Of a stretch of 31,081 bases of DNA, positions 6,667-14,887 are shown piece by piece. The stretch's first letter is position 1. Every line of letters starts with the position of its first letter. The notes below the pieces were generated by a model that was not told the DNA's origin, did no database searches, and saw only the letters and a list, made by a program, of their open reading frames with translations. Position numbers and translations under genes: made by a program. Where the stretch lies: NCBI GenBank assembly GCA_041589565.1, contig JBFHVL010000007.1:1-31081 (forward strand), read 5' to 3'. Origin of the DNA: Pleionea sp041589565. GTDB lineage: Bacteria > Pseudomonadota > Gammaproteobacteria > Enterobacterales > Kangiellaceae.

Positions 6667-7884
6667 TTAGCCTGGCTTAAGATCAATGCGAGGTCGAGTT
6701 AATATAGAGAAGTAGCCAATAACAAAAATAAGGTAAGCGAAAAACCAACTGACCGCACTCAGTTGAATCAACACTAGATAATGCCCAGGCAACAACGATA
6801 GCAAAATCGTGCGGCTCAGTGCGGCAACCAATACTAAAATAAATGCAGGCAACATCCACCTGGGACTTTCAATAGTACGTCCAGTGTGTCCTAGTGATAC
6901 TCGGCAAATCATAGAGAGGATCATAGTGCCAATAGCACCTACGGTGAGTAAATGCCAGGCAATGCTGGTAGAGAGCCATGAATTCATTAGACTCAATGCC
7001 ATCATCGACCATGCCACTGGAATAAATACATAAGAAAGGTGCAGTGTCCAAAGCAAAGGATGTTTAATCGTTATCCAAAAACGCCAACGTGCCCACCGAA
7101 TAAAATGCAACACGGCACTTATAGCAAAGATAGCAGAAGTGATATGGTCAGATACCCACTGGTTAACACCCGCCAGATAAAATAACAATAATATCCAGCT
7201 GCTGGTCAGCGCTAAATTATCTAATAAGGGAAGCCCCTGAACCTTCTGAGTCTTAGTCCCATTGGCGGTGAACATAGGTATAATCCTACCGCCAATCACC
7301 GTCATTAAAAGAGCAATTAAAATAAGCGCACTATAAGTTACCTGCAGCATGAGTGAGTGATTGCCATTAATCTGGCTGAGGTGCATGACTCCATTGAGTA
7401 TCGCGAGTATCAACAACAATGGTATAAAAAATAAGTTTCTCAACTGCCTAACCTTTATAATTGGATAAGCAAGAAAGATTACTGCTAAAAGTAAAAAACT
7501 AATGTCAATAGCCGCCAGTATTATCGGAGAGAACAACTCCCCCCATAAGAATCCAATTCGGGCTAATAGCCAGATACCCACCAATAAAGATAATGGCCAA
7601 CCGTTAACACTTTTTACACCCGTCCAGTTTTGTACCGCTGTAAGCAAAAAACCAACTACAATAGCGGTCACAAACCCAAAAATCATTTCATGTACATGCC
7701 AAAATAATCCGCCTCCATAGAAAGGTACAAACATTATTCCCGATATAACTAATGCCCAAATAACAGCAGCGCATGCTGAAAATAATGCACCAAGTAAAAA
7801 TAGAGGCCGAAAAGCCAATCCAAGAACAGCGAGGCGAGGCTGTGCAACGGCAAATGGATGACTATTTTCAAAAGTTTCACTCAT
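6667..7884 (-). CDS. nnrS: NnrS family heme-copper membrane protein
   Basis: A 405-aa inner-membrane protein with about 12 hydrophobic helices. The N-terminal part reads AFRPLFLLGA, then G-G-G-L-F-W-H-V-H-E-M-I-F-G-F with H63 and H65, the hallmark of NnrS. A second conserved stretch, GGRIIPMFTANG, follows near residue 198. NnrS proteins were described as heme- and copper-containing proteins from denitrifiers; in Vibrio cholerae NnrS protects against nitric oxide. Its 38-nt distance from narK1 on the same strand suggests one transcript. Together they indicate that nitrate use in this organism creates nitrosative stress. The start is ATG 7884; its ribosome site is weak, consistent with coupling to narK1 being uncertain. 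Confidence 0.9.
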   Translation of the reverse strand: MSETFENSHPFAVAQPRLAVLGLAFRPLFLLGALFSACAAVIWALVISGIMFVPFYGGGLFWHVHEMIFGFVTAIVVGFLLTAVQNWTGVKSVNGWPLSLLVGIWLLARIGFLWGELFSPIILAAIDISFLLLAVIFLAYPIIKVRQLRNLFFIPLLLILAILNGVMHLSQINGNHSLMLQVTYSALILIALLMTVIGGRIIPMFTANGTKTQKVQGLPLLDNLALTSSWILLLFYLAGVNQWVSDHITSAIFAISAVLHFIRWARWRFWITIKHPLLWTLHLSYVFIPVAWSMMALSLMNSWLSTSIAWHLLTVGAIGTMILSMICRVSLGHTGRTIESPRWMLPAFILVLVAALSRTILLSLLPGHYLVLIQLSAVSWFFAYLIFVIGYFSILTRPRIDLKPG

Positions 7885-7922
7885 AATCTAAGCGCTCATG
7901 ATTGGACGGGAGGTTAGTTTGA

Positions 7923-9191
7923 TTATTGTTTCAAGAAATTATTAGCAATCGCTTCTCGCAGTAACTTTTTATGCTTCTCTGATTTGATGGACATATACAT
8001 TACCAACATACAGATTGCCAGTATTCCATACAGCAACATAAAGCATGCAGTGTGAATTCCGACTAAATCAACCGCTACACCGAACATCACAGGTAATGAA
8101 AAGCCACCCATTGCTCCTATTGTCGCTACAGCACCACCAACACTTCCCATATGATTTGGATAATAATCGTATATCACTTTATATACGCTCGCCCGCCCAA
8201 ATCCCTGAGCGATTCCAATAACAAAAATTAAGAAGGTGAACACCCAAACATTTATTTCTATTGAGAGATTGACATCTTTTTCAACACCATGAATGGTCAT
8301 AGTTGTCGGCGGATAACTTAAAAAGAACAGGCAAACCAAGCAAACCCAAAATACACTCCAGTTGACAGCGCGTCCGCCGTAACGATCGGAAAACCACCCT
8401 CCCAATGCTCTGACCATTGATGACGAAGTTACGAATAACAGAGTCAGCCCCATTGCAGACTGCAAGTCCAGTTGATAAGCACGCATATAATACTGGGGTA
8501 ACCATAATATAAGCGCTAAAAAACTACCAAAAACAAAATAGTAATAAAGTCCAAACCGCCATACCTGAATCTCCTTCAATGGTGCGAGGTGATGGTTTAA
8601 ATTACGATCTCGTCGCTTTTTCATATACGGGGTTTCTTCTGGCGCTATCATCGCGAATAACAAAACCATGACCAACATACCAACTGCGTAAAATACACCT
8701 ATGGATTCCCACCCCCAATATCGAATTACGAGCGGTGCCAACGCCAAAGTTATGGCTGCTCCGGCGTTACCCGCGCCAAAAATTCCCATTGCATATCCTT
8801 GCTGACGTCGCTCAAACCATGCAGTGACATAGCGAATACCTATGGTAAACGAAACGCCCGATATTCCTATAACGAGTCCAATAAACAAATAACCCGCATA
8901 AGTATCCACCCAACGTAAACCAAAAATTGCTGGAATAATGATTAGCATCTGTGTCAAAAATAACTTACGGCAAGAGTAAATTTCGCATAGAAGGCCCACT
9001 GGAAAACGAAGAAGCGCCCCAGTCAACATAGGTGATGCGAGTAACAGTCCAAACTCGGTCGAACTCAAAGCCAGACTTTCTTTGATGTTGATGCCCATCA
9101 CGGCATACAGTGTCCAGACAGAAAAGTTAGCCGAAAATGCCAACGTTGCCATCAGTAACACTCGCCGCGCCTGTGTTTCGTGAAACTCCAT
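7923..9191 (-). CDS. narK: NarK1-type nitrate/nitrite transporter (MFS)
   Basis: A 422-aa major-facilitator protein with 12 predicted helices and the two glycine-rich nitrate signatures: GIFGAGNAGAAIT at about 136-148 and VGGAVATIGAMGGF near 363-378. Arginine 62 in helix 2 (ALLRFPVG) matches the substrate-binding arginine of NarK proteins. In helix 8 the sequence is GRASVYKVIYDYYP, with Lys where some relatives have other residues. Type I (NarK1) proteins are thought to import nitrate with protons and so start nitrate respiration. The short length and compact loops separate it from the type II protein encoded divergently at 9519. No nitrate reductase gene is adjacent in this window, which is unusual. 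Type assignment is by length and signature, not by phylogeny. Confidence 0.87.
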   Translation of the reverse strand: MEFHETQARRVLLMATLAFSANFSVWTLYAVMGINIKESLALSSTEFGLLLASPMLTGALLRFPVGLLCEIYSCRKLFLTQMLIIIPAIFGLRWVDTYAGYLFIGLVIGISGVSFTIGIRYVTAWFERRQQGYAMGIFGAGNAGAAITLALAPLVIRYWGWESIGVFYAVGMLVMVLLFAMIAPEETPYMKKRRDRNLNHHLAPLKEIQVWRFGLYYYFVFGSFLALILWLPQYYMRAYQLDLQSAMGLTLLFVTSSSMVRALGGWFSDRYGGRAVNWSVFWVCLVCLFFLSYPPTTMTIHGVEKDVNLSIEINVWVFTFLIFVIGIAQGFGRASVYKVIYDYYPNHMGSVGGAVATIGAMGGFSLPVMFGVAVDLVGIHTACFMLLYGILAICMLVMYMSIKSEKHKKLLREAIANNFLKQ

Positions 9192-9405
9192 AGCCTACTC
9201 ACTTAATATGAATGAATTCAGTTTATCGAAAATTGAAACTTATAAATGCAGTCTACTCACATATAATCCTAGCCAGCAAAAAATCATCTTCCCAACTACC
9301 CCATTATAGGTAATAGCTCCGATTCTGCGCCTGCGGACGCGCCAGTAGCGATACTCCCTTTGGCTTAATCCAACCAAATATCTCAAAGAGCTCTCATCTC
9401 GGTCA

Positions 9406-9419
9406 TTGATACAGGTCAA
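9406..9419 (+). promoter_or_regulatory. FNR-type site upstream of the narK2-type gene
   Basis: TTGAT-ACAG-GTCAA matches nine of ten conserved positions of the FNR site. It lies 100 nt before the narK2 start. A weak -10 (CATCAT, 9445-9450) would place the box about 44 nt upstream of transcription start. The whole gap between the divergent narK genes (9192-9518, 327 nt) holds no gene; no similarly good site was found for the narK1 side, so the two transporters may share this one. Confidence 0.6.
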
Positions 9420-9518
9420 TTTTTTTAAGCCTTTATTGGTAGACCATCATGCTGTCGAAAAGCTTTAAGGCTTAACCCAACTGATTGATACATGAAACAT
9501 CATGTAAGGGGATACACA

Positions 9519-10994
9519 ATGTCAAATGAAGGCACACTAAATCTACTCAACTTTAAAGATCCTAAGATAAAAACATTACACATAACCTGGTTTGCGTTTT
9601 TCTTGAGTTTTGTGGTTTGGTTTTCTCACGCACCATTAATGGTATTTATTAAAGAAGCATTTGATCTGACAACCGCTCAAGTGAAGGCTTTGTTGATTCT
9701 CAATGTCGCTCTGACAATTCCTGCACGAATTGTGATTGGCATATTAGTGGACAAGTTTGGACCACGAATTGTTTATAGCGGATTGCTCATTGTCTCCAGT
9801 TTTATCTGTATTGGCTTTGCCATGGCAGACAGCTATCAACAACTTGCATTGTTCCGCTTCTTGCTTGGTTTTGTTGGTGCCGGATTTGTCATAGGTATTC
9901 GCATGGTCGGTGAATGGTTTCCGGCAAAACAAGTAGGTGTCGCCGAAGGCATATATGGAGGCTGGGGTAATTTTGGTTCTGCTGCCGGTGCCATGTCACT
10001 ACCAACCATTGCCTTGATGTTTGGCGGCGAAGATGGCTGGCGTTATGCCTTGGGACTAACAGGTGTTCTTGCAGGACTCTACGGTATGTTTTACTACACC
10101 GCTGCGCGAAATACCCCTAAAGGCTCCACCTACTTTAAACCTAAAAAATCCGGTGGACTGGAAGTTACCAGCAAAGGCGACTTTTACTTTTACCTGCTAA
10201 TGAATATTCCCATGTATGCGGCGTTAGGGGTACTTGCATGGAAACTAAGCCCGACTGGCGTTGGCTTACTCACTCAGGACACCATGTACATCCTTTGGAT
10301 TGCGCTGATTGCTTTATTTGCGTTTCAAACCAGTGCTATCTACAAAGTTAATAAAGAAAACCTGGCTCATGGAGTTCCAGATCTTGAGAAGTACAAGTTT
10401 AAACAGGTCGCCATTCTCGATGTAGCCTACTTCGTAACCTTCGGCTCTGAACTGGCGGTAGTCTCTATGCTACCGTTATTTTTCCTAGAAACTTTTGAAG
10501 GTTTAAGTCCAGTTACAGCGGGGCTACTTGCCTCGGGTTTTGCATTTATGAATCTGGTTGCCCGTCCAACAGGAGGATTCTTCAGTGATCGATTCGGTCG
10601 CCGTAAATCACTCATGTTCCTGATCGGTGGACTTGCTATCGGTTACTTTGTGCTTGGCAATATTGATAGTAATTGGTGGATACCAGTAGCCGTCATAGCC
10701 ACTATGTGCTGCTCTTTCTTTGTACAAGCCGGTGAAGGTGCAGTATTTGCCATTGTTCCATTGGTTAAGCGACGCATGACAGGACAAATTGCCGGTATGG
10801 CAGGCGCCTATGGAAATGTTGGAGCAGTCACCTATTTGACGGTGTTGAGCTTTGTCGACTACAGCACTTTCTTCTACGTGATATCCGCCTCTGCATTAGT
10901 TATTTTTCTTGCTTGTTGGTTTATCGATGAGCCTAAAGGCCATATTGCTGAAACAATGCCCGATGGTAGCGTACACTTAATTGACGTAGGCTAA
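9519..10994 (+). CDS. narK2: NarK2-type nitrate/nitrite transporter (MFS)
   Basis: A 491-aa major-facilitator protein. The frame opens at ATG 9492, but ATG 9519 has AAGGGG about 7 nt before it and gives the start MSNEGTLNLLNFKDPKIKTL, typical of this branch. Signatures are GIYGGWGNFGSAAGAM and GMAGAYGNVGAVTYL, and R70 in helix 2 (IPARIVIGIL) is the likely substrate arginine. A longer central cytoplasmic loop and a C-terminal tail ending DGSVHLIDVG set it apart from the 422-aa NarK1 protein. Type II proteins are proposed nitrate/nitrite exchangers. It is followed by a strong terminator and then by a PP2C/kinase fusion gene, reminiscent of the nasA/kinase pair of Pseudomonas aeruginosa (PA1783/PA1782). 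Likely under FNR control. Confidence 0.88.
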   Translation: MSNEGTLNLLNFKDPKIKTLHITWFAFFLSFVVWFSHAPLMVFIKEAFDLTTAQVKALLILNVALTIPARIVIGILVDKFGPRIVYSGLLIVSSFICIGFAMADSYQQLALFRFLLGFVGAGFVIGIRMVGEWFPAKQVGVAEGIYGGWGNFGSAAGAMSLPTIALMFGGEDGWRYALGLTGVLAGLYGMFYYTAARNTPKGSTYFKPKKSGGLEVTSKGDFYFYLLMNIPMYAALGVLAWKLSPTGVGLLTQDTMYILWIALIALFAFQTSAIYKVNKENLAHGVPDLEKYKFKQVAILDVAYFVTFGSELAVVSMLPLFFLETFEGLSPVTAGLLASGFAFMNLVARPTGGFFSDRFGRRKSLMFLIGGLAIGYFVLGNIDSNWWIPVAVIATMCCSFFVQAGEGAVFAIVPLVKRRMTGQIAGMAGAYGNVGAVTYLTVLSFVDYSTFFYVISASALVIFLACWFIDEPKGHIAETMPDGSVHLIDVG

Positions 10995-11012
10995 ACCAAT
11001 TGGGTGAGGTTA

Positions 11013-11047
11013 AAAAAGTCATCTTCGTAACCCGTCGATGACTTTTT
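11013..11047 (+). terminator. Intrinsic terminator after the narK2-type gene
   Basis: AAAAAGTCATC (11013-11023) pairs perfectly with GATGACTTTTT (11037-11047) across a 13-nt loop. The right arm ends in five Ts. It sits 18 nt after the narK2 stop and 46 nt before the kinase gene, so the latter either has its own promoter or is expressed by read-through. Confidence 0.85.
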
Positions 11048-11093
11048 ATCTTTGCGACTATTAATTCCTGCTGTACTGTTCTAAGGTAAGGCG

Positions 11094-12863
11094 ATGAACC
11101 AACAGCCTCCAACACCTATAAATACTGACGACTCACTCAATACTACTACTGAGCGATTAACCGTAGACGCTGGCGCCTGCTCAACTCCGGGCATTAAAAG
11201 TCAAAATGAAGACTTTGTAGGCTTTAACGTTCCTACTGATCCGCTTCAGCTTAATCAAAAAGGAGTTGCAATTGCTGTCGCCGATGGCGTGAGCAGTGCA
11301 GAAGCTGGTCGAGAAGCCAGCGAAACCGCAGTAAATAATTTTATTGAAGACTATTATCAAACACCTGACACTTGGTCGGTAAGCCATGCTGGGCAAAAAA
11401 TTCTTACCGCCATCAATCTCAAATTATTTCGTCGTAGTCATGAGTTTGCACAAGAAGAAAAAGGCTACCTGTGCACGTTCAGTGGCATGGTGTTAAAGTC
11501 ACGCATTGCACATTTATTTCATGCCGGAGATAGTCGAGTTTATCGATTAAGGAACAATGAACTGACTCAATTAACGCGCGATCATGTAGCCAACTTAGGA
11601 AAAGGCCGCAGTATTCTCGCTCGCGCAGTCGGCATGGATAGCAGTTTACAAATCGACTATGCCAAATACCCACTTGAGGCCGGAGACATATTTTTACTCA
11701 CCAGCGACGGTATACATGACTTTGTTTCCCTACAACAGATTAAGCAAGTGTTGCAAGGCACTGCCTCTTCACAGCATAAAGCTCAACAACTGCTAACCTT
11801 GGCCGAAGAAAATAAAAGTGATGACAATACCAGTTGTGCTGTTTTGGAGGTTAAAAAGCTACCTGATGAAAGTCTTGACGATTTCAATACCAAATTGACT
11901 CGTTTACCTTTTCCACCGCCGTTGGAACCCGGAATGAAGATTGATGGTTTCCAAATTAAACGGGAAATTTTTGCCAGCAGCCGAAGCCAACTTTATCTGG
12001 TCGAAGAAGCCTCTACTGGGCAAACAATGGTCATGAAAACACCGTCTATTAATTATGAAGACGATACATCCTACATTGATCGTTTCATTCAAGAAGAATG
12101 GGTCGGCAAAAGAATTAACAGCCCCCATGTGGTTAATATATTATCGCAAAAAACACCCAGAAAATTTCTCTACTACCTGATGGAATATGTCGAAGGACAA
12201 ACATTGGACCATTGGATGACTCAGAATAGATTTCCTAGACCCAAACTGGCCATTAGTATTGTGGATCAAGTCGCCGAAGGTTTATCTGCTTTCCATAACC
12301 AGGAAACCATTCATCAAGACTTAAAGCCGGGCAACATTATGATTACACCAGAGGGAAAAGTGAAAATTGTCGACTTTGGCTCTGTGTATGTTGCTGGTAT
12401 TGCCGAAGTCTTTCGACCTATCATTCACGAAAATGCATTAGGTACTGCTTCCTATTCCGATCCTCAATACCTGCTGGGACGAAACTCTGGTGTACAGGGT
12501 GACCTATATTCTTTAGCCACTATCGCTTATGAACTATTTACTGGCGAACTTCCTTACGGTGAGAAAATAGAAGAATGCCAATCTATGATGGACTATGATC
12601 GGCTTCGCTATCGTAATGCCAATCAGTTCAACCCAGTCATTCCTATTTGGTTCGATCGGGCATTAGAGCGAGGAGTCGCATTTGACTTGGAAAAGCGTTA
12701 TCGCACACTTAATGAATTTGTCAGGGATTTGCATGAGCCTAATCCCGAATATTTATACGATGACCCTGTATTTGAAAAGGACAAGAGTAAAACACTATTC
12801 TGGCAACTTCTATCCGGATTTTGGCTGGTTACGTTTCTACTATTATGGGCCCTATTTTCCTAG
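11094..12863 (+). CDS. Tail-anchored PP2C phosphatase / Ser-Thr protein kinase fusion
   Basis: A 589-aa protein with two opposing catalytic domains. Residues about 23-255 form a PP2C phosphatase with all metal-binding motifs: N-E-D (38-40), A-D-G (63-65), G-D-S (145-147), S-D-G (204-206) and D-D-N (243-245). Residues about 278-550 form a Hanks-type kinase: V-M-K with K315, HQDLKPGN at 407-414, and D-F-G at 427-429. The glycine-rich loop is degenerate (EIFASSRSQL) and the usual H-R-D is H-Q-D, so it is a non-RD kinase, perhaps slow or self-limiting. A single helix at about 567-587 ends the chain, so both domains face the cytoplasm. Similar proteins accompany nitrate transporter genes in Pseudomonas, so regulation of nitrate uptake is a fair inference; the substrate is unknown. 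Confidence 0.88.
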   Translation: MNQQPPTPINTDDSLNTTTERLTVDAGACSTPGIKSQNEDFVGFNVPTDPLQLNQKGVAIAVADGVSSAEAGREASETAVNNFIEDYYQTPDTWSVSHAGQKILTAINLKLFRRSHEFAQEEKGYLCTFSGMVLKSRIAHLFHAGDSRVYRLRNNELTQLTRDHVANLGKGRSILARAVGMDSSLQIDYAKYPLEAGDIFLLTSDGIHDFVSLQQIKQVLQGTASSQHKAQQLLTLAEENKSDDNTSCAVLEVKKLPDESLDDFNTKLTRLPFPPPLEPGMKIDGFQIKREIFASSRSQLYLVEEASTGQTMVMKTPSINYEDDTSYIDRFIQEEWVGKRINSPHVVNILSQKTPRKFLYYLMEYVEGQTLDHWMTQNRFPRPKLAISIVDQVAEGLSAFHNQETIHQDLKPGNIMITPEGKVKIVDFGSVYVAGIAEVFRPIIHENALGTASYSDPQYLLGRNSGVQGDLYSLATIAYELFTGELPYGEKIEECQSMMDYDRLRYRNANQFNPVIPIWFDRALERGVAFDLEKRYRTLNEFVRDLHEPNPEYLYDDPVFEKDKSKTLFWQLLSGFWLVTFLLLWALFS

Positions 12864-12895
12864 AAAATATCTGTTGAATTAGTAGAGGGCGATAT

Positions 12896-12913
12896 TGCTT
12901 GATAAATCAAGCA
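12896..12913. terminator. Weak hairpin between convergent genes
   Basis: TGCTTGA (12896-12902) pairs with TCAAGCA (12907-12913) around a 4-nt loop, between the ends of the kinase gene and the GGDEF/EAL gene. It overlaps the latter's stop codon. There is no T-run, so function as a shared terminator is uncertain. Confidence 0.25.
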
Positions 12914-14814
12914 GCATTACGGTTTGGATACTGTTTTACAAATTCGATAAAATCGTTGAACGCCAATGGCTTTGACCAATAGTAGCCCTGTCCTATATCA
13001 CAATTCAGACCGAGAAGCTCCTCTACCACATTATCAGTTTCTATACCTTCAGCAACGGTTTTTAAATGAAGCCCTTTAGCCATGTTGATAATGGCAATCA
13101 CTATAGCTCGATCTTCAGGATTATTAATAAGACGCCGAATGAACGATTGATCGATTTTTAGTACTTCAACTTTCATGCGTCGCAAATAACCAAGGTTTGA
13201 ATAACCGGTACCAAAATCATCAATTGAAAAACGGACTCCCATTTGCTTCAAACTTGCAAGCACCGTACGTAGACGCACTGAATCTTCAACAAGAAGGTTT
13301 TCGGTGAGCTCAAGTTCAAGGTCGCTCGGATCAATTTGCGCTTCTACAATCGCCTCTTTTACAACCTCTTCAAAGTTAGCGCGTTTAAAGTGTAAAGGCG
13401 AAATGTTCACTGCGACTGGAATATTGACTTTCAAAGATTGATTCCATTCTTTACATTGGCTACACGCCTTTTTAATAATCCACTCACTGAGTTCAACAAT
13501 AAACCCGGATTTTTCACTTAATCCAATAAACTCCAATGGTGGAATCATGCCTCTTTCCGGATGATTCCAACGAATTAATGCTTCTGCTCCAACAATTTTT
13601 TGTGATTGCAAATCAATTTGCGGTTGATAAAAAAGTTCAAACTGCTCTTGCTCCAATGCAAGTTTAAGCTCCGATAATAACGACAAATATTCCTGGGCAT
13701 GGGTGTTCATTGCTTGATTAAAAAAGTGAAAGCCATTTTTCCCCTGATCTTTAGAGTAGTACATAGCAGTATCAGCTTTTTTTATTACTTCTTCAAAGTC
13801 CGTTCCATCACTGGGAGCCATGGAGACACCAATCGAACAGGTCGAACTTAATAAGTTTTCATTAATGGCCAGCGTCTCTCCCATGCTTCGAAGTAACTTA
13901 CTGCATATCAATGACACCTGATTTTCACTTTCAATGTTTTCAAGAATAATCAGGAACTCATCACCGCCCAATCTTGCCAAAGTATCTGACTGACGAATAC
14001 ATTTGAGCAAACGATTACTGACACCAATTAAAAATTGATCGCCTACTGAATGACCTAAGGTATCATTGATAGGTTTGAAGTTATCTAAGTCTATGAATAA
14101 ACAAGCTACCTTTTTTCCTTCTCGCTCTGCTTTAATAATTGCATGTTCAAAGCGGTCTTTTGCCAGCAGTCGATTAGGTAAACCAGTTAATGCATCGTAG
14201 GAAATAAGTTGTTTAACTTTTTCTTCAGAGCGGTGAGCTTTTTGGTTTTCCTCTATAAGGCGGTTAGTAATTTTTCGTAAATCAGCAGCCATAAGCCAAA
14301 CCGAAAACCCTACGACACTGATAATTAAACTAATGATGACTGCGGAGTTAAGACCTCCAGTATTCACTACACTCTGATAAATTCCCAGCTCTTCAAGAAC
14401 ACCCAATGAAAAGACCACGGCAAGTATGCCGACCAGAAGAACTTGAAATAATCGACGACTACCCAGAATTGCCGCGAAAATCAGTATAGAAGGATACCCC
14501 AGTAAAGCTTCATCATTGAGTCCACCGTAGGAAACAACAAAAAAACTCACTAAAGCAAATAGCACCAGCATCAATATCCAGGCAGATATGCTCGACTGAC
14601 GTCTTCGAGCAAACACAACAACTGGATAAAGAAACACCGCAGTAGTTAATAGATACGCGGCTCTATCGGCAGCACCATCCCAGTATTGATGCAACGACAA
14701 CAGAAACAGGGCGGCCTCGACAGCCCAGAATACCTGAACCAGGCGACGCGACTTGTAATTTTCAGTGATATCCCCTACGTCTGACGCCGTTAATAATCTT
14801 AACTTCTCTGACAA
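12907..14814 (-). CDS. Membrane-bound GGDEF-EAL c-di-GMP enzyme
   Basis: A 635-aa protein with an N-terminal membrane part of about six helices (residues ~26-178), then a diguanylate cyclase domain and a phosphodiesterase domain. The cyclase has intact G-G-D-E-F (283-287) and an inhibitory R-Q-S-D site five residues before it. The EAL domain keeps EALIRW (from 411), the NISPLHF segment, ELTENLL, IDDFGTGYSN, VLKIDQSF and AEGIET, so both activities look possible. No separate sensory domain such as PAS or HAMP is evident; the membrane region may sense a signal itself. The start is TTG 14814 with GAGAA 6 nt upstream; no ATG gives a better start. It lies 73 nt downstream of ubiV on the same strand and could share its transcript. 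Confidence 0.9.
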   Translation of the reverse strand: MSEKLRLLTASDVGDITENYKSRRLVQVFWAVEAALFLLSLHQYWDGAADRAAYLLTTAVFLYPVVVFARRRQSSISAWILMLVLFALVSFFVVSYGGLNDEALLGYPSILIFAAILGSRRLFQVLLVGILAVVFSLGVLEELGIYQSVVNTGGLNSAVIISLIISVVGFSVWLMAADLRKITNRLIEENQKAHRSEEKVKQLISYDALTGLPNRLLAKDRFEHAIIKAEREGKKVACLFIDLDNFKPINDTLGHSVGDQFLIGVSNRLLKCIRQSDTLARLGGDEFLIILENIESENQVSLICSKLLRSMGETLAINENLLSSTCSIGVSMAPSDGTDFEEVIKKADTAMYYSKDQGKNGFHFFNQAMNTHAQEYLSLLSELKLALEQEQFELFYQPQIDLQSQKIVGAEALIRWNHPERGMIPPLEFIGLSEKSGFIVELSEWIIKKACSQCKEWNQSLKVNIPVAVNISPLHFKRANFEEVVKEAIVEAQIDPSDLELELTENLLVEDSVRLRTVLASLKQMGVRFSIDDFGTGYSNLGYLRRMKVEVLKIDQSFIRRLINNPEDRAIVIAIINMAKGLHLKTVAEGIETDNVVEELLGLNCDIGQGYYWSKPLAFNDFIEFVKQYPNRNAA

Positions 14815-14887
14815 GCTGAATTCTCATTTATTGACGACATAGATAAGATTAGCAGAGTTGTAAAAACTTGGAGGATAAATTACCTCA

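Noticed and set aside
7885..7900. Three-codon mini-ORF just before nnrS on the minus strand
   Set aside because: No ribosome site and too short to distinguish from chance.
9744..9932. Open frames on the opposite strand inside narK2 and other large genes
   Set aside because: They mirror well-identified genes and have no homology-like motifs or ribosome sites.
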